In this document: piece after piece, positions 13,924 to 14,070 of the stretch | Layout of the letters: each line of letters starts with the position of its first letter | Numbering within the stretch: position 1 is the first letter of the stretch | Assembly: GCA_027295245.1 (NCBI GenBank) | Contig: JAPULF010000315.1 | Location: 1-14,070 of the forward strand | Source: Planctomycetota bacterium | GTDB lineage: Bacteria > Planctomycetota > Phycisphaerae > UBA1845 > UTPLA1 | DNA: 14,070 nucleotides | Reading direction: 5' to 3' | Notes under the pieces: model-generated | Databases searched by the model: none | What the model was told of the DNA's origin: nothing | What the model saw: only the letters and a program-made list of their open reading frames with translations | Program-made: the position numbers and the translations under genes

Positions 13924-14070
13924 TCATCGCGCGGTTTGTTGCAGATAGACGAGCGTGTCCACCGCCTGGGCAAGCAACGGGCTTTGCTCTCGCCCTTCAG
14001 TGGCCTGCCTTAACAGGTTGTAGGCGGCGGTGCGACTTGCACGGGCGGCGGCCTCGTCGGTCGCCAAACC
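13924..14070 (-). CDS. 3' end of an unidentified gene
   Basis: A minus-strand frame is open from the window edge for 47 codons and stops at TGA (13924-13926). The visible C-terminus is Ala-rich and helical (ARASRTAAYNLLRQATEG, then AQAVDTLVYLQQTAR), with coding-like codon use. It is too short to name. It lies in the same direction as the cluster but is separated from it by nearly 300 bases and a candidate promoter, so it may be a separate unit. Confidence 0.5.
   Translation of the reverse strand, partial: GLATDEAAARASRTAAYNLLRQATEGREQSPLLAQAVDTLVYLQQTAR

Noticed and set aside
1..14070. CRISPR arrays, tRNA or rRNA genes, insertion sequences, phage genes
   Set aside because: I saw no regularly spaced direct repeats, no cloverleaf with CCA-type ends, and no transposase, integrase or terminal inverted repeats. 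The window appears to be a stable chromosomal region.

Overview
The window comes from a GC-rich bacterium. It carries bacterial housekeeping genes (rlmN, tilS), Shine-Dalgarno starts and a bacterial-type selenocysteine insertion hairpin. A Hanks-type kinase, zinc-ribbon proteins and eukaryote-like membrane-remodelling genes sit beside them, which would fit Planctomycetota or a related PVC-like lineage. That placement is inference; no marker gene here proves it.

Left part, positions 1-4751. On the plus strand are the 3' end of rlmN (23S rRNA methyltransferase), tilS (tRNA-Ile lysidine synthetase) and an M29-family metallo-aminopeptidase. A UDP-glucose 6-dehydrogenase gene lies convergent to these on the minus strand. 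Next, on the plus strand, is a small SelW/Rdx-type gene. Its redox motif is Cys-Ser-Gln-(TGA), and a GGTCT-loop hairpin follows 15 bases after the TGA, so it most likely encodes a selenoprotein that ordinary ORF calling would truncate.

Right part, positions 4777-13634, all minus strand and probably one or a few transcription units. In transcription order: a four-helix membrane protein; a Ser/Thr kinase with two C-terminal zinc ribbons; a one-helix membrane protein with a zinc ribbon; a large protein with a winged helix followed by an ESCRT-III-like helical domain; a second ESCRT-III-like protein; a zinc-ribbon protein with an acidic tail; a PspC-domain membrane protein; a third, CHMP2-like ESCRT-III protein with a MIM1-like C-terminal helix; a Vps4-like AAA ATPase with an N-terminal MIT-like domain; and an SPFH-like protein fused to a beta-propeller.

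The main discovery candidate is therefore a bacterial ESCRT-III/Vps4 system. Three filament-type subunits, a disassembly ATPase with a matching MIT-MIM1 pair, and membrane-stress and scaffold partners (PspC, SPFH) are encoded together, with a kinase as a likely regulator. The bacterial members of the ESCRT-III superfamily I know of are PspA and Vipp1, which have no Vps4 partner. A Vps4-linked CHMP-like set in a bacterium would be new or little described. The family calls rest on motif and pattern reading only; no profile search or structure prediction was run.

The window ends in the 3' end of another minus-strand gene (13924-14070) of unknown function.
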